Shown: positions 7,779 to 16,771 of the stretch, one piece after another | How the letters are laid out: every line of letters begins with the position of its first letter | How positions within the stretch are numbered: the first letter of the stretch is position 1 | NCBI GenBank assembly: GCA_029247265.1 | Contig: JAQWLN010000218.1 | Span: 1 to 33,380, forward strand | DNA from: Fuerstiella sp. | GTDB taxonomy: Bacteria; Planctomycetota; Planctomycetia; Planctomycetales; Planctomycetaceae | DNA: 33,380 nucleotides | Direction of reading: 5' to 3' | Translations under genes and position numbers: made by a program | The notes under the pieces: generated by a model | The model's input: the letters and a program-made list of their open reading frames with translations, nothing else | Told to the model about the DNA's origin: nothing | The model's database searches: none

Positions 7779-10700
7779 ATGTTGCACGCTGTTCGGTTTC
7801 ACCGTTTCCTCACACGTTGCAGGGCAGTCTGGCATATTCAGGCCGTCGTGTTGTGTTGTGGTCTGTTGATTCTGTCAGTGTGTGCTGCCTCGGCTGATGA
7901 TGGCACGAAACAGCGTTCTGGCAGCCTTCATGGGCCGACAGATTTTCTTCAGCAGAATCTCATTCAATCTGCAGAGGAGGCGCGGTTGCTGGTCGGTGCT
8001 GAACGCAGTCTGCGGAACGGTGACAACGATGCTGCCTTTGTGGCACTTATGCAGATTTTCAGCCAGCCGCATGACGCGTTTACCCCGATCTTGTCGGGAA
8101 AGCCTTCGTATAGCACTTATCGTTCTGCCATCGCAGTTCTGAAGACGGCTGACTTCGTCACACGTTCTGAGTGGACCCAGACGACCGAAGCACTGGCTGC
8201 TCAGGCCTTGCGCGAAGCCACCGCTGGTGGCGCAGTCGAGGCATTGCGTGGCGTATCCCGGCGGTTCCCATTTACGCGTTCCGGAATGGAATCGCTGGCG
8301 CTGCGAACCACTCTGGCGTTGAATCGAGGGCAGGTGAGGCTGGCCCGAGCCATTGTCGGTGAAATGGAATATTTTGCTGCGACCGCAGTGAGTTTTCCCA
8401 CCGCAGATCTGCTGGGACAGTTCAGGCATCGATTCAAAAAACATCGTGCGGATGCAGCCCCTTCTGCAAATACAGTCTCGGTGGTCGGGCAGACCGACGT
8501 TCCACGGGAATTGTCTCTTCCGTGGCCGGAACCCCTTTGGCAGTGGAAGGAATCGGTCTGGGAAAATTCAAAAGCGGTGTTCACGCTTGCTCCGCTGTTG
8601 CAGCCTGAACAACGTCGTGAACTAGCGGCAAATTCATGGAGTCCGTTAATTACGCCGGACGCCGTCATCCTGCGCACTCCGTTTCGAATCGTATCCTTCA
8701 GGCGGGCCACCGGCGAAATTCACTGGGTTCTGCCGACGGACACTGTGTCGGACGATGTGCGACTGGAAGATACACGTGAGTACTCGCCGCCGTCACGCGA
8801 CACGATTGCTCATCTGTTGAGCCGCGAGGAGGTCGGAAGCATGGCTGTCGATGAGGACTTCCTGTTCTTTGTCGATCGTTTTCGCGATTTCGGCAACCAG
8901 GTCGTCCGGCGTCAGAATTCGGCCGCGGGAGGGTTGAATCCACGTGATGTGACCGTAACGGACAACGGGCGAGCAGGGACACGGCTGGTGGCCGTCCAGA
9001 TGAAACTCAGGCCACACGTGGCATGGACTGTGGGCAGCCGGAACTTTGCATACCGCATTCATTCTGACGAAGACGACACTTCCTCTGTACACCGAATGTC
9101 GCCAAGCAGCGCCGGCGAATCTGCTGAAGACGCAGCAGGTGACCTGAAGCCTGAGTTTCACGGGCGACGTTTTCTGGGCGTTCCGCTTGTTTACGATCGC
9201 ATGCTGTTTGTTCTGTCGACAGACGAAGAAGTTGTCTGGCTCAGCTGTCTGACGCAGGCGACCGGACGTACCATCTGGCAGCGGCCGTTGACCTATGAGA
9301 ATGTACCTGTTCCAAGGTACCGCAGTCGCTTCATCTTGGTTGACGAACCCAGCGGCATCTCGTTATGCGGGATTCAGGGAGACACACTGATCTGCGCGGT
9401 CAATGGTGGAGTTGTGATTGGGACACGACTGGTCGACGGACAGTTTAAATGGGCCACCAATGTCCGGGATGCAGACAATTCTGCAAATTCGGGCAGACCA
9501 TCTTTTTTATCGCAGACGAAGTCACGAACTCGTTCATGTTTTCGCCCGTTGTTTCGTGACGGTAAGATGGTATGGGCGTCGGAATACAGCACGATGATCC
9601 ACTGCATCGACACCGATTCCGGAAAAATTCTGTGGCAGGCAGATCGCAATGTGGCTGGCGTTGGCCGTGTTGAAGGCAGTAGCGACCGTTATGCGGTTGC
9701 CGTTCTGCAGGACAGTGCCGTCCTTGTCGGAAACCGTCATGTTCGAGCACTCAACATGAGCGACGGCACGCAATTGTGGATCACACCGATTCAGGAACAG
9801 ACGGGCCGGGGCACGTGCAACGGCGCACAATGCGTGATTCCACTTCAGGATGGCACGATCACACAAATTGACATGAGCACAGGGCGGACCAACAGAGTGT
9901 CGCAGGCCATGTTTTCCAATCTCTCTGACGCCGCAGTCGGTTCTCTGGTCGCCGACGACGAAATCATATGTGCGGCAACGCCTCTTTCTGTCAGTGTGTT
10001 TCCGACAATTCAGTCCGTCCGGCAACGAGCGGTACAACCGGACTCCCTGACCAGTCAGGAGCAGCTTGTCAGAGCTAAAACCGAATTGCTTTCATCCGAC
10101 CTTGAGAAAGGCGTCGCAGGGCTGGAAAGTCTGCTGAGTGATGATATGGTTGGGCCCCAGGCGAATGAGATTCTCGCCGAAACGCTGCTGCTATTGCTGG
10201 CCGGAAAAAGTTTCGAGCATGCTCCGGATGTCGACACCGTTCCTTCTGCGATGGCGGTTCTTGACCGTCTGGCTCTGACAGAAGAACAGCAGATTCGGCG
10301 TTTCCTTCTGGGGTCTGCTCGTATGCCGTCGTTAAAGGGAAAAGCGCCCAGGCTGACGCTGCTCCCGGACTGGGAAGTCCGGGCGGACGTCGCTGCATGG
10401 ACTGATTTTTCTGGCGACCATGCCCGGGCGGTTGCTCCGTTTTCACCTGATGAAGAACCGCGACTCTCGTTCGCGACCATCGAACATGCGATTCTGTTTC
10501 CTCAGCAAATTGGAGACGTCGCCAGTCAAGTCTCGTTCGCGAAACGTCTTGTTGACAGTCACTACCCGACGGCCGCACATCTGTTCTTACTGGCTGCAGC
10601 CCAAAGTGCAACCGACGCAGATCGCCTGCAACTTGAGAGCAGCCTGCCTGCAGGACTTGGTGTGCGGATATCGACTGGCGAGACCGTGGCGATAGAATCT

Positions 10701-12095
10701 GATTCCGGCGCTGGAGCGGCAGAGCGGCGTCCGTCGGAAATCAAGATTGAAGAGACGCTGTCGCTGAGTACGGGCAGTCGGCTTGTCCGTATGCTGTCGA
10801 TGGAAAAAGGAACGGTGGAAACTCCCGATTGGTTTTCCGATCGTCTGTTCAGAACATCAAAGGGGGTCGTCTCAGTCAATATGGAATTCGGGGCGATCTC
10901 TGCGCCGACCCGCCTGCCAATGACTGCGGAAATACTCGTTCCGCCAGACGAATTTCAGTCGATGGGCATCATTCCGCTCAACGACGATCGACACGTAGGA
11001 GTAATGTCGCTGGTGCCCGAGGATGGTTCGTCGCTGTTATGGTGGAAACGAATTGACCGCGACGTGACGAATGGCTCACCGATCCAAATTGGTCCCGTGG
11101 GCCCCGGGTACCTGGTTGTCGCAACGGGCAACCAGATTTCGTGTCTTCACCCGTTCACCGGCAGTGTGCTTTGGAAGCGAACAGTATTCTCTGATCTGAC
11201 TCCTGGTTTCGGAGAGTCTGGACGACTTATCGGCGATGAACAGTTTGTTGGCATTATCGGAAAGAACATGAATGGCTGCCAGCGGTTTCGGATGAAGGAC
11301 GGAAAGCGTCTGGACACGATACGCCTGGACATTCCCGCAGGTCAGAGGCCACTCGTCTACGGGAGAATGGTCTTGTTTCACAAGGATCAGCGTCTGGTCC
11401 TGGTCGACGCAGGATCGGGCGATAACGTCATGGAATCATCTGCCCCGGTGAGCATCCTCGCTCCGGGCGTCGCTGAATTTCTGCCTCGAGGACGGGCGGT
11501 GACGATTTCGGACGACATGGACGTCGTCGTGATCGATCTTCACACAGGACGCTCAGACATTAGGTGTTCGCTGCCGGATGGCCTCAACGCCCAGAGAATC
11601 ACCGGGATGAAAGCATTTGAACGTCGGAATCAACTGTTTGTCCTGATCAAGGACTGGAACCCTTCTCGCAGCCGACTGTCCGGTGTGTCTCGCATGGGTG
11701 AAACACGTCTCGAATCAGGCACGCTGATTTGCATTGATCAAGAGGCTGGCAAGATTCTGTGGAGTCGTCCTGCGGTGCCATCGGTGCTGGCTGAAATTCA
11801 TGGGGCCCCAACAGATTTACTGGTCACGTGGTCATGGAGAAATCAGGAATACTCGCTTCTGCAACGCCAGATCGGAAGACGACAGAATAACGGGGGCACT
11901 AACGTATCTGAGAATGGCCGTTTTCTGGTTGTGACTGTGATCGATGGACAGACAGGGAAAACGCTTGCTGAAAAGGAGTTTTCCGATTATTCCGTCGAAC
12001 GTGATGAGCCCGTTCAGTTTCTGAACGACGCGGCTACATCGTCCATCTCGATCGAAACAGCTCGGTCGAACATTGTCATCTCCTACGGTCGGTAA
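7779..12095 (+). CDS. Giant secreted PQQ-like beta-propeller protein
   Basis: About 1438 residues. An N-terminal signal peptide with hydrophobic core AVVLCCGLLILSVC and a likely cleavage after AASA sends it across the membrane. A helical, repeat-like region follows (EEARLLVGAERSLRNGDNDAA). Most of the rest contains PQQ/quinoprotein-type propeller blades recognisable by recurring G-x-x-x-W strands: VDGQFKWATNV, SGKILWQADRN, DGTQLWITPI, TGSVLWKRTVF and AGKILWSRPAV. At least two propellers are likely, separated by a helical stretch near residues 760-900. No catalytic motif is recognised, so a scaffold, binding or assembly role is as likely as an enzymatic one. ATG 7779 has GGAG five bases upstream and gives a cleaner signal peptide; an in-frame ATG at 7746 has no ribosome-binding site. 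No neighbour indicates a substrate. Confidence 0.8.
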   Translation: MLHAVRFHRFLTRCRAVWHIQAVVLCCGLLILSVCAASADDGTKQRSGSLHGPTDFLQQNLIQSAEEARLLVGAERSLRNGDNDAAFVALMQIFSQPHDAFTPILSGKPSYSTYRSAIAVLKTADFVTRSEWTQTTEALAAQALREATAGGAVEALRGVSRRFPFTRSGMESLALRTTLALNRGQVRLARAIVGEMEYFAATAVSFPTADLLGQFRHRFKKHRADAAPSANTVSVVGQTDVPRELSLPWPEPLWQWKESVWENSKAVFTLAPLLQPEQRRELAANSWSPLITPDAVILRTPFRIVSFRRATGEIHWVLPTDTVSDDVRLEDTREYSPPSRDTIAHLLSREEVGSMAVDEDFLFFVDRFRDFGNQVVRRQNSAAGGLNPRDVTVTDNGRAGTRLVAVQMKLRPHVAWTVGSRNFAYRIHSDEDDTSSVHRMSPSSAGESAEDAAGDLKPEFHGRRFLGVPLVYDRMLFVLSTDEEVVWLSCLTQATGRTIWQRPLTYENVPVPRYRSRFILVDEPSGISLCGIQGDTLICAVNGGVVIGTRLVDGQFKWATNVRDADNSANSGRPSFLSQTKSRTRSCFRPLFRDGKMVWASEYSTMIHCIDTDSGKILWQADRNVAGVGRVEGSSDRYAVAVLQDSAVLVGNRHVRALNMSDGTQLWITPIQEQTGRGTCNGAQCVIPLQDGTITQIDMSTGRTNRVSQAMFSNLSDAAVGSLVADDEIICAATPLSVSVFPTIQSVRQRAVQPDSLTSQEQLVRAKTELLSSDLEKGVAGLESLLSDDMVGPQANEILAETLLLLLAGKSFEHAPDVDTVPSAMAVLDRLALTEEQQIRRFLLGSARMPSLKGKAPRLTLLPDWEVRADVAAWTDFSGDHARAVAPFSPDEEPRLSFATIEHAILFPQQIGDVASQVSFAKRLVDSHYPTAAHLFLLAAAQSATDADRLQLESSLPAGLGVRISTGETVAIESDSGAGAAERRPSEIKIEETLSLSTGSRLVRMLSMEKGTVETPDWFSDRLFRTSKGVVSVNMEFGAISAPTRLPMTAEILVPPDEFQSMGIIPLNDDRHVGVMSLVPEDGSSLLWWKRIDRDVTNGSPIQIGPVGPGYLVVATGNQISCLHPFTGSVLWKRTVFSDLTPGFGESGRLIGDEQFVGIIGKNMNGCQRFRMKDGKRLDTIRLDIPAGQRPLVYGRMVLFHKDQRLVLVDAGSGDNVMESSAPVSILAPGVAEFLPRGRAVTISDDMDVVVIDLHTGRSDIRCSLPDGLNAQRITGMKAFERRNQLFVLIKDWNPSRSRLSGVSRMGETRLESGTLICIDQEAGKILWSRPAVPSVLAEIHGAPTDLLVTWSWRNQEYSLLQRQIGRRQNNGGTNVSENGRFLVVTVIDGQTGKTLAEKEFSDYSVERDEPVQFLNDAATSSISIETARSNIVISYGR

Positions 12096-12214
12096 TTGTC
12101 GCGCCGCTGATGGAACCGTGTTCGGACTGCGGGAGTGAACTGTGTTGTCAGAAAGTCAAAGAACCTTCGTGTCTCATCCGTTGACCCAACGTGGGCATCG
12201 CTTACACTCGTTGA

Positions 12215-13153
12215 ATGAAGCGGAAAAAGCTCAGCCAGCAGTTTCAGCACGTCCTGAAGTCTGCAAAACGTCTTGCCGACCTGGAATCGGCGCGGGCCGT
12301 GGTGTTGCTTTCCGACAGAGTATTTGATTTTTCCGCAGTGAAGAAACTGCTGCGAGGGACATACTTACTGGTTGCGTCAGATGACCCCGACGTGCAAGCG
12401 GCGGTTCGCGAGGACGAAATCGACCTGGTCGTGATCGAGCACGAACCTCAGACCCGAAGTACTCAGGTGTCTCAGGTTCTTCTGGAAGCCATTGCTGACG
12501 AATTACTGCAGTCAGGTGACGTTGTGGTTGCGCTTTACGCGGCCTACGAAAAGGTTTCGTGCGACACCATCAGCCTGATTCATCTGGCCGAGCAGCTGGC
12601 GAAGCTTACGTCGCGTGATCTGCAGCGTCTGGAAACGCAGGTTCCGCTGGAAACGTTGCGAATCGTGGTGGATCTGGCCTGCGAAATTGGCCGTGAAGGC
12701 CGCGAAGGCAAGCCCGTAGGAACGCTGTTTGTAGTGGGACAGCATCGCAAGGTTATGTCGCTTTCACAGGAACAGGTACATGACCCATTTCGTGGATATG
12801 CGAAGGCAGAGTGCCTGATCCGCAGTCCTCGAGTCCGTGAGAGCATCAAGGAACTGGCCCAGATTGATGGGGCCTTCGTCGTTTCGTCTGATGGTGTCGT
12901 GCACGCTGCCGGACGTCATCTGCGGGCCTCGGCAGAGGTGTTTGTGTCCAAAGGGCTCGGTTCGCGGCACTGGGCCGCTGCGGAAATTTCGAAAGCCACA
13001 GATGCGATTGCAATTGCTGTCTCTGAATCGACGGGAACAGTTCGAGTCTTTCAGGACGGCAAAGTCGTCCTGCGAATCGAGCCGATGGACTCGAACATGA
13101 AGTGGACGGACGTCGACACGGAGCCACCTGAAACCGCAGCCAAGGCGACCTAG
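12215..13153 (+). CDS. Diadenylate cyclase (c-di-AMP synthase), DacZ-like architecture
   Basis: The C-terminal half is a DAC (DisA_N) domain, which condenses two ATP into c-di-AMP. It shows GREGREGKPVGTLFVVG (residues 159-175), the DGA motif (218-220) in QIDGAFVVSSDGVV, and GLGSRHWAAAEISKATDAI (248-266), with RHW where DacA and DisA have RHR; VSESTGTVRVF follows. The N-terminal half (about 26-130, including LLQSGDVVVALYAA) resembles the alpha/beta pyruvate-kinase-C-like domain of the archaeal DacZ class, rather than the membrane anchor of DacA or the DNA-binding part of DisA. The protein has no membrane segment and should be cytosolic. It stands alone, 119 bases after the beta-propeller gene and convergent with pyrC'. 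The ATG at 12215 has no clear ribosome-binding site. The DAC assignment is strong; activity with RHW is inferred from otherwise conserved surroundings. Confidence 0.85.
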   Translation: MKRKKLSQQFQHVLKSAKRLADLESARAVVLLSDRVFDFSAVKKLLRGTYLLVASDDPDVQAAVREDEIDLVVIEHEPQTRSTQVSQVLLEAIADELLQSGDVVVALYAAYEKVSCDTISLIHLAEQLAKLTSRDLQRLETQVPLETLRIVVDLACEIGREGREGKPVGTLFVVGQHRKVMSLSQEQVHDPFRGYAKAECLIRSPRVRESIKELAQIDGAFVVSSDGVVHAAGRHLRASAEVFVSKGLGSRHWAAAEISKATDAIAIAVSESTGTVRVFQDGKVVLRIEPMDSNMKWTDVDTEPPETAAKAT

Positions 13154-13273
13154 AGCAACTTACCTGTTGTCGTGAACGCGACTGGCTGGCGGGAGTCACT
13201 AACCTCAGCCCCAAAGGGTTAATTGCGGCCACAAGTCCACGTAAAACGTTGTCAGCCACAGCTGAAAATCGAA

Positions 13274-14560
13274 TCATAGTTCTCGCGTCGAGAATCGAAG
13301 TTCGCCGCCAACCATGGTGCCTACGACGCGTCCGGTCGCGAGGCGACCGTTGATCGGCGTGTTGCGGCTAAGGGACCGAAATGCTGCCGCATCGACCGTC
13401 CACTGCTCTGCCGGGTCGATGAATGTCACATCGGCCATGGTGTCCACCCCAAGCGTACCATGCGGCAGGTTCAGAAGGTTCGCCGGTCCGATTGTCAGAC
13501 ACGAGATCAGCTGCGACCAGGTCAGATGTCGTGGCGTAATCAGAGTCTCGACGCAGATCGCCAGCAACGTCTCCAGCCCACAGATCCCGAACGGGGCCAC
13601 GTCGAGTTCAACGTCTTTCTTTTCAATCGCCAAAGGCTGGTGATCCGCGCTGATGATCGAAATGGTGCCGTCACGCAGCCCCCCAATCAGCGCATCCACG
13701 TGTTCCTGAGATCGCAGTGGAGGATTGCATTTATAGAGCGTGTCGAACGACTGCATGACCTCGTGCGTGAACAATAAATGATGGGGTGTCACGTCTGCAG
13801 AAACGCTGACACCCCGGGTCTGCGCCAGGCGCACACGTTCAACGGCCTCCCGCGTACTGATACACATGATGTGCACACGGCCTCCCGTCAGTTCCGCCAG
13901 CGCAATATCACGTCCTGTCATGATGTCACTGGCGGCAGCTGGAATGCCGACGAGACCCAAACGCGTTGACTCGAAGCCTTCGTGCATGACGCCCGTTTCG
14001 GAAAGTTCGGGCACGATGGAATGATGCAGCACCGGCCGGTTAAACATACCCGTATATTCCAGGGCACGTCGCATTACCTCTGCGTTGGCAATAGGCCTCT
14101 TGGCATCCGTAAATCCAACGGCGTCGGCTTCCACCAGCAGCCCGATTTCTGCCAGTTCGTCCCCTTGGTGACCCTTTGTGACGGCACCGAGTGGAAACAC
14201 CCGACAATTGGCAGCTCGTTCTGCCTGCCGCTTCACAAATTCCGCAGACCCGCGATTGTCGACGACCGGATTCGTGTCGGGCAGCGCCGCAATGCTGGTG
14301 AAACCGCCAGCCAGAGCTGCCGCAGTGGCGCTCGCAATCGTCTCATCCTCTTCGAACCCTGGCTCTCGGACGGCGACGTGCGGATCAATAAACCCAGGAC
14401 AAACCAGTAAGCCAGTCGCGTCGATAATTCGATCTGCATCGGATGGGGCATCACCAACGTACACTCCGGTAATGCTGTCGTTTTCGATCAGAATCGAGCC
14501 CACTGAGCCGATGCGGTTGCCTGGGTCGATGATGGTCCCATTGCTGATCAGCGTTTTCAT
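13274..14560 (-). CDS. pyrC: Dihydroorotase homologue, probably inactive (PyrC'-type)
   Basis: A 428-residue type I dihydroorotase homologue aligned along its length ([58 protein letters not shown]). Key residues are changed. The HxH metal motif is HVA (Ala63), the usual TDDG is TDAK (Ala153), the HxxHxST motif is HIMCIST (Cys233), the DHAPH motif is DHQPL (Leu310), and HCED has become HHSI. His61, Arg65, His180 and Asp306 remain. The ATG overlaps the pyrB stop by four bases (ATGA). This matches pyrB-pyrC' pairs such as those of Pseudomonas, where a catalytically dead dihydroorotase holds the carbamoyltransferase complex together. I infer a structural role, with an active dihydroorotase encoded elsewhere. 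The alternative, an active enzyme with unusual ligands, is less likely. Confidence 0.88.
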   Translation of the reverse strand: MKTLISNGTIIDPGNRIGSVGSILIENDSITGVYVGDAPSDADRIIDATGLLVCPGFIDPHVAVREPGFEEDETIASATAAALAGGFTSIAALPDTNPVVDNRGSAEFVKRQAERAANCRVFPLGAVTKGHQGDELAEIGLLVEADAVGFTDAKRPIANAEVMRRALEYTGMFNRPVLHHSIVPELSETGVMHEGFESTRLGLVGIPAAASDIMTGRDIALAELTGGRVHIMCISTREAVERVRLAQTRGVSVSADVTPHHLLFTHEVMQSFDTLYKCNPPLRSQEHVDALIGGLRDGTISIISADHQPLAIEKKDVELDVAPFGICGLETLLAICVETLITPRHLTWSQLISCLTIGPANLLNLPHGTLGVDTMADVTFIDPAEQWTVDAAAFRSLSRNTPINGRLATGRVVGTMVGGELRFSTREL

Positions 14561-15519
14561 GACTTGCCTGCTCTCTTTGCCAGAAGGTACAGGCAGGCCA
14601 TGCGAATCAGCAGTCCGTTTGATACCTGATTAAGGATGACCGAATGTGGACCGTCAGCAACTTCCGGGGTCAGCTCCACGCCCCGATTAATCGGCCCCGG
14701 GGCCAGTACCAGCAGACCGTCCTTCGCGCGCCGAATACGATCTCCGTTCATCCCGAACAGATGAGCGTACTCTGGTATTGAAGGGAAAAATGCTCCGCGT
14801 TGCCGTTCAAACTGCACACGCAGCAGATTCACACAATCGACGTGCGGCAGAATGTCATCAAGGTTGTAGGCAATCTCGACGCCCATCTGGGAAATTGTTC
14901 GCGGGATCAGGGTTGCCGGGCCACAGACTATTACCTTCGCTCCCAGCTTTGTCAGTCCGTGAATGTTGGACCGGGCAACTCGGCTATGTCGTATGTCGCC
15001 GACCAGAGCAACGGTCAGCCCCTTGATACGTCCCAGCTTCTGTCGAATGGTCAGCATGTCCAGTAAGGCCTGGGTCGGATGTTCATGAGTGCCGTCGCCA
15101 GCGTTCAGGACTCCCGCACGCAGGTGCCGAGCCAGCAACTGAGGAGCTCCCGGAGTGCGATGGCGGCACACAACAAGATCGACGCCCATCGCTTCGATTG
15201 TCAAAGCTGTGTCAACGAAGGTTTCGCCCTTCGAAAGACTGCTGCCGCTGGCAGAAAAATCGACCGTGTCGGCTCCCAGCCGCCGCGCTGCAATATTGAA
15301 GCTGGTCTTGGTTCGCGTTGAGTTCTCAAAAAACAGATTGGCAACCACGGTGCCGTTCAGGATATTGAGTTTCTGAGACGAACTTTCTCCCAGGGACTGG
15401 AACCGGTCGGCGAGATCCAGAATACGAATAATCTGCTCGGCAGAGAGATGTTCCAGACCCAATAGATGCCGCTCATCCCAGGGGGCGGTGAATTCGAGTT
15501 GTTGCAATGTGTCCGTCAT
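14557..15519 (-). CDS. pyrB: Aspartate carbamoyltransferase catalytic subunit
   Basis: PyrB joins carbamoyl phosphate to L-aspartate, the committed step of pyrimidine synthesis. All signature elements are present: carbamoyl-phosphate motif [12 protein letters not shown] (S67-T68-R69-T70), the SSLSKGE loop (Lys97), [31 protein letters not shown], the second-domain [24 protein letters not shown], and [11 protein letters not shown]. The 320-residue length fits the catalytic chain. No regulatory subunit PyrI is nearby, which suits a class A-type complex with a dihydroorotase-like partner. ATG 15519 is preferred; a GTG at 15549 would add ten residues with no family support. Translation is probably coupled to pyrC' through the four-base overlap. 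No PyrR-type leader or attenuator is evident in the 253 bases upstream. Confidence 0.96.
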   Translation of the reverse strand: MTDTLQQLEFTAPWDERHLLGLEHLSAEQIIRILDLADRFQSLGESSSQKLNILNGTVVANLFFENSTRTKTSFNIAARRLGADTVDFSASGSSLSKGETFVDTALTIEAMGVDLVVCRHRTPGAPQLLARHLRAGVLNAGDGTHEHPTQALLDMLTIRQKLGRIKGLTVALVGDIRHSRVARSNIHGLTKLGAKVIVCGPATLIPRTISQMGVEIAYNLDDILPHVDCVNLLRVQFERQRGAFFPSIPEYAHLFGMNGDRIRRAKDGLLVLAPGPINRGVELTPEVADGPHSVILNQVSNGLLIRMACLYLLAKRAGKS

Positions 15520-15772
15520 GATTGGTACGGTGTTCGATCGGCAGTTCACCAGGAATTATGGCCGCATCCCACGACCATTCAAACTTCACATATCCGTTCT
15601 TCTACTCTTCTTTGTTCTTACAGTTGTCTGACGTTGATCGCCGCAATAAGCGTTCAACCCAGCTCCGGCAAACAGCCTGTGCTCGCGCAAAATCTCGACG
15701 ACTCTATTTGGCGGATCTCAAAACTTCAATTCTGTGGCCTGTCTGCGGCGCCGATTTCCGCAAATGGTGCCA

Positions 15773-16771
15773 TCACGGAGTCAGGACTATCTTTCCGGAC
15801 AACGTTCCCGCTCCTGTCAGAGTGTTTTCTTCCTGCAGCTGATGAGCAGCGGCGGTGTCGTCCAGTGAATATCGTTTGCCAATAAGCGGTCTCAGTTTGG
15901 CATCTGCCATCAGCGAATTCAGGTTGTCAGCTGCCAATCGCTGCTCCCTCGCAGATGCGTTAAACATGGCAAAGCCGATGGCTCGCAGGTCGTTCACATA
16001 GAATGGTCCTACGGGGAACTCCGGCCGCGCGTCGCGGCCAGCCATCAGTACGTAACGACCGCGTTTGGCCAGCAAGGGAATCGTTGCGTCCGGATTCGGT
16101 GTCCGCAGTGTTTCAAACCACAGGTTTATCGGCTGCTGTTCCGTGACTAACTTCGAAAGCCTGGTCGCGACGTCTTCTTCACGGTAATTGATCACGTGAT
16201 CGGCCCCAAGTTCTATTGCCGTCTGTCGCTTCTGCTCGCTGCCAACCGTTGTGATTACAGTTGCTCCGGCAGCTTTTGCCAGCTGAACGACTGCCGATCC
16301 GACGCCACCTGTGCCGCCGTTAACGAAGACAACTTCGCCCGTCTGCAGTCCACCGTGTAAGTGGAGGCCAAGATGTGCCGTGATCCCCGTCAACGCTCCG
16401 GCAGCGGCATCTTCGTCGCAAATGCCATTCGGAGTCGGGTACAGCCAGCATTCGTCGATGGCCGCATATTCAGCAAATGTACCCTGTCGACCGAACAACC
16501 CCTGATTACTGCCCCAAACGCGCTGACCTGTGGAGAAGCCGGAAACGTCGGTGCCGACCGCCTCAACAGTACCGGAAAAATCACAGCCGACGATGTAGCG
16601 TGGTGGCAGTTCCAGTTTAACATTGCCGCTGCGAACATATGTATCAATGGGATTCACTGCTACTGCGCCTGTGCGAACAAGCACCTGCTGAGGTTGAATC
16701 CTGGGCACATCGGCAGATCCGACTTTGATGTTCGTGGCCGGTCCGGTGTTCTCAATGAATGCCGCTTTCAT
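15773..16771 (-). CDS. MDR-family NADPH:quinone oxidoreductase-like protein
   Basis: A 332-residue medium-chain dehydrogenase/reductase of the zeta-crystallin/quinone oxidoreductase branch. It opens with MKAAFIENTGPATNI and the GroES-like substrate domain (VRTGAVAVNPIDTYVRSGNV, then GCDFSGTVEAVG), followed by a Rossmann domain with VFVNGGTGGVGSAVVQLAKA and IELGADHVINYREED. The Cys cluster of zinc-dependent alcohol dehydrogenases is absent, so it should be a zinc-independent NADPH-dependent reductase. The real substrate cannot be read from sequence. The start at 16771 gives the canonical MKAAF beginning and overlaps the upstream membrane-protein stop by four bases (ATGA), which suggests translational coupling. 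The frame is open to 16855 but that extension is not family-like. Confidence 0.9.
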   Translation of the reverse strand: MKAAFIENTGPATNIKVGSADVPRIQPQQVLVRTGAVAVNPIDTYVRSGNVKLELPPRYIVGCDFSGTVEAVGTDVSGFSTGQRVWGSNQGLFGRQGTFAEYAAIDECWLYPTPNGICDEDAAAGALTGITAHLGLHLHGGLQTGEVVFVNGGTGGVGSAVVQLAKAAGATVITTVGSEQKRQTAIELGADHVINYREEDVATRLSKLVTEQQPINLWFETLRTPNPDATIPLLAKRGRYVLMAGRDARPEFPVGPFYVNDLRAIGFAMFNASAREQRLAADNLNSLMADAKLRPLIGKRYSLDDTAAAHQLQEENTLTGAGTLSGKIVLTP

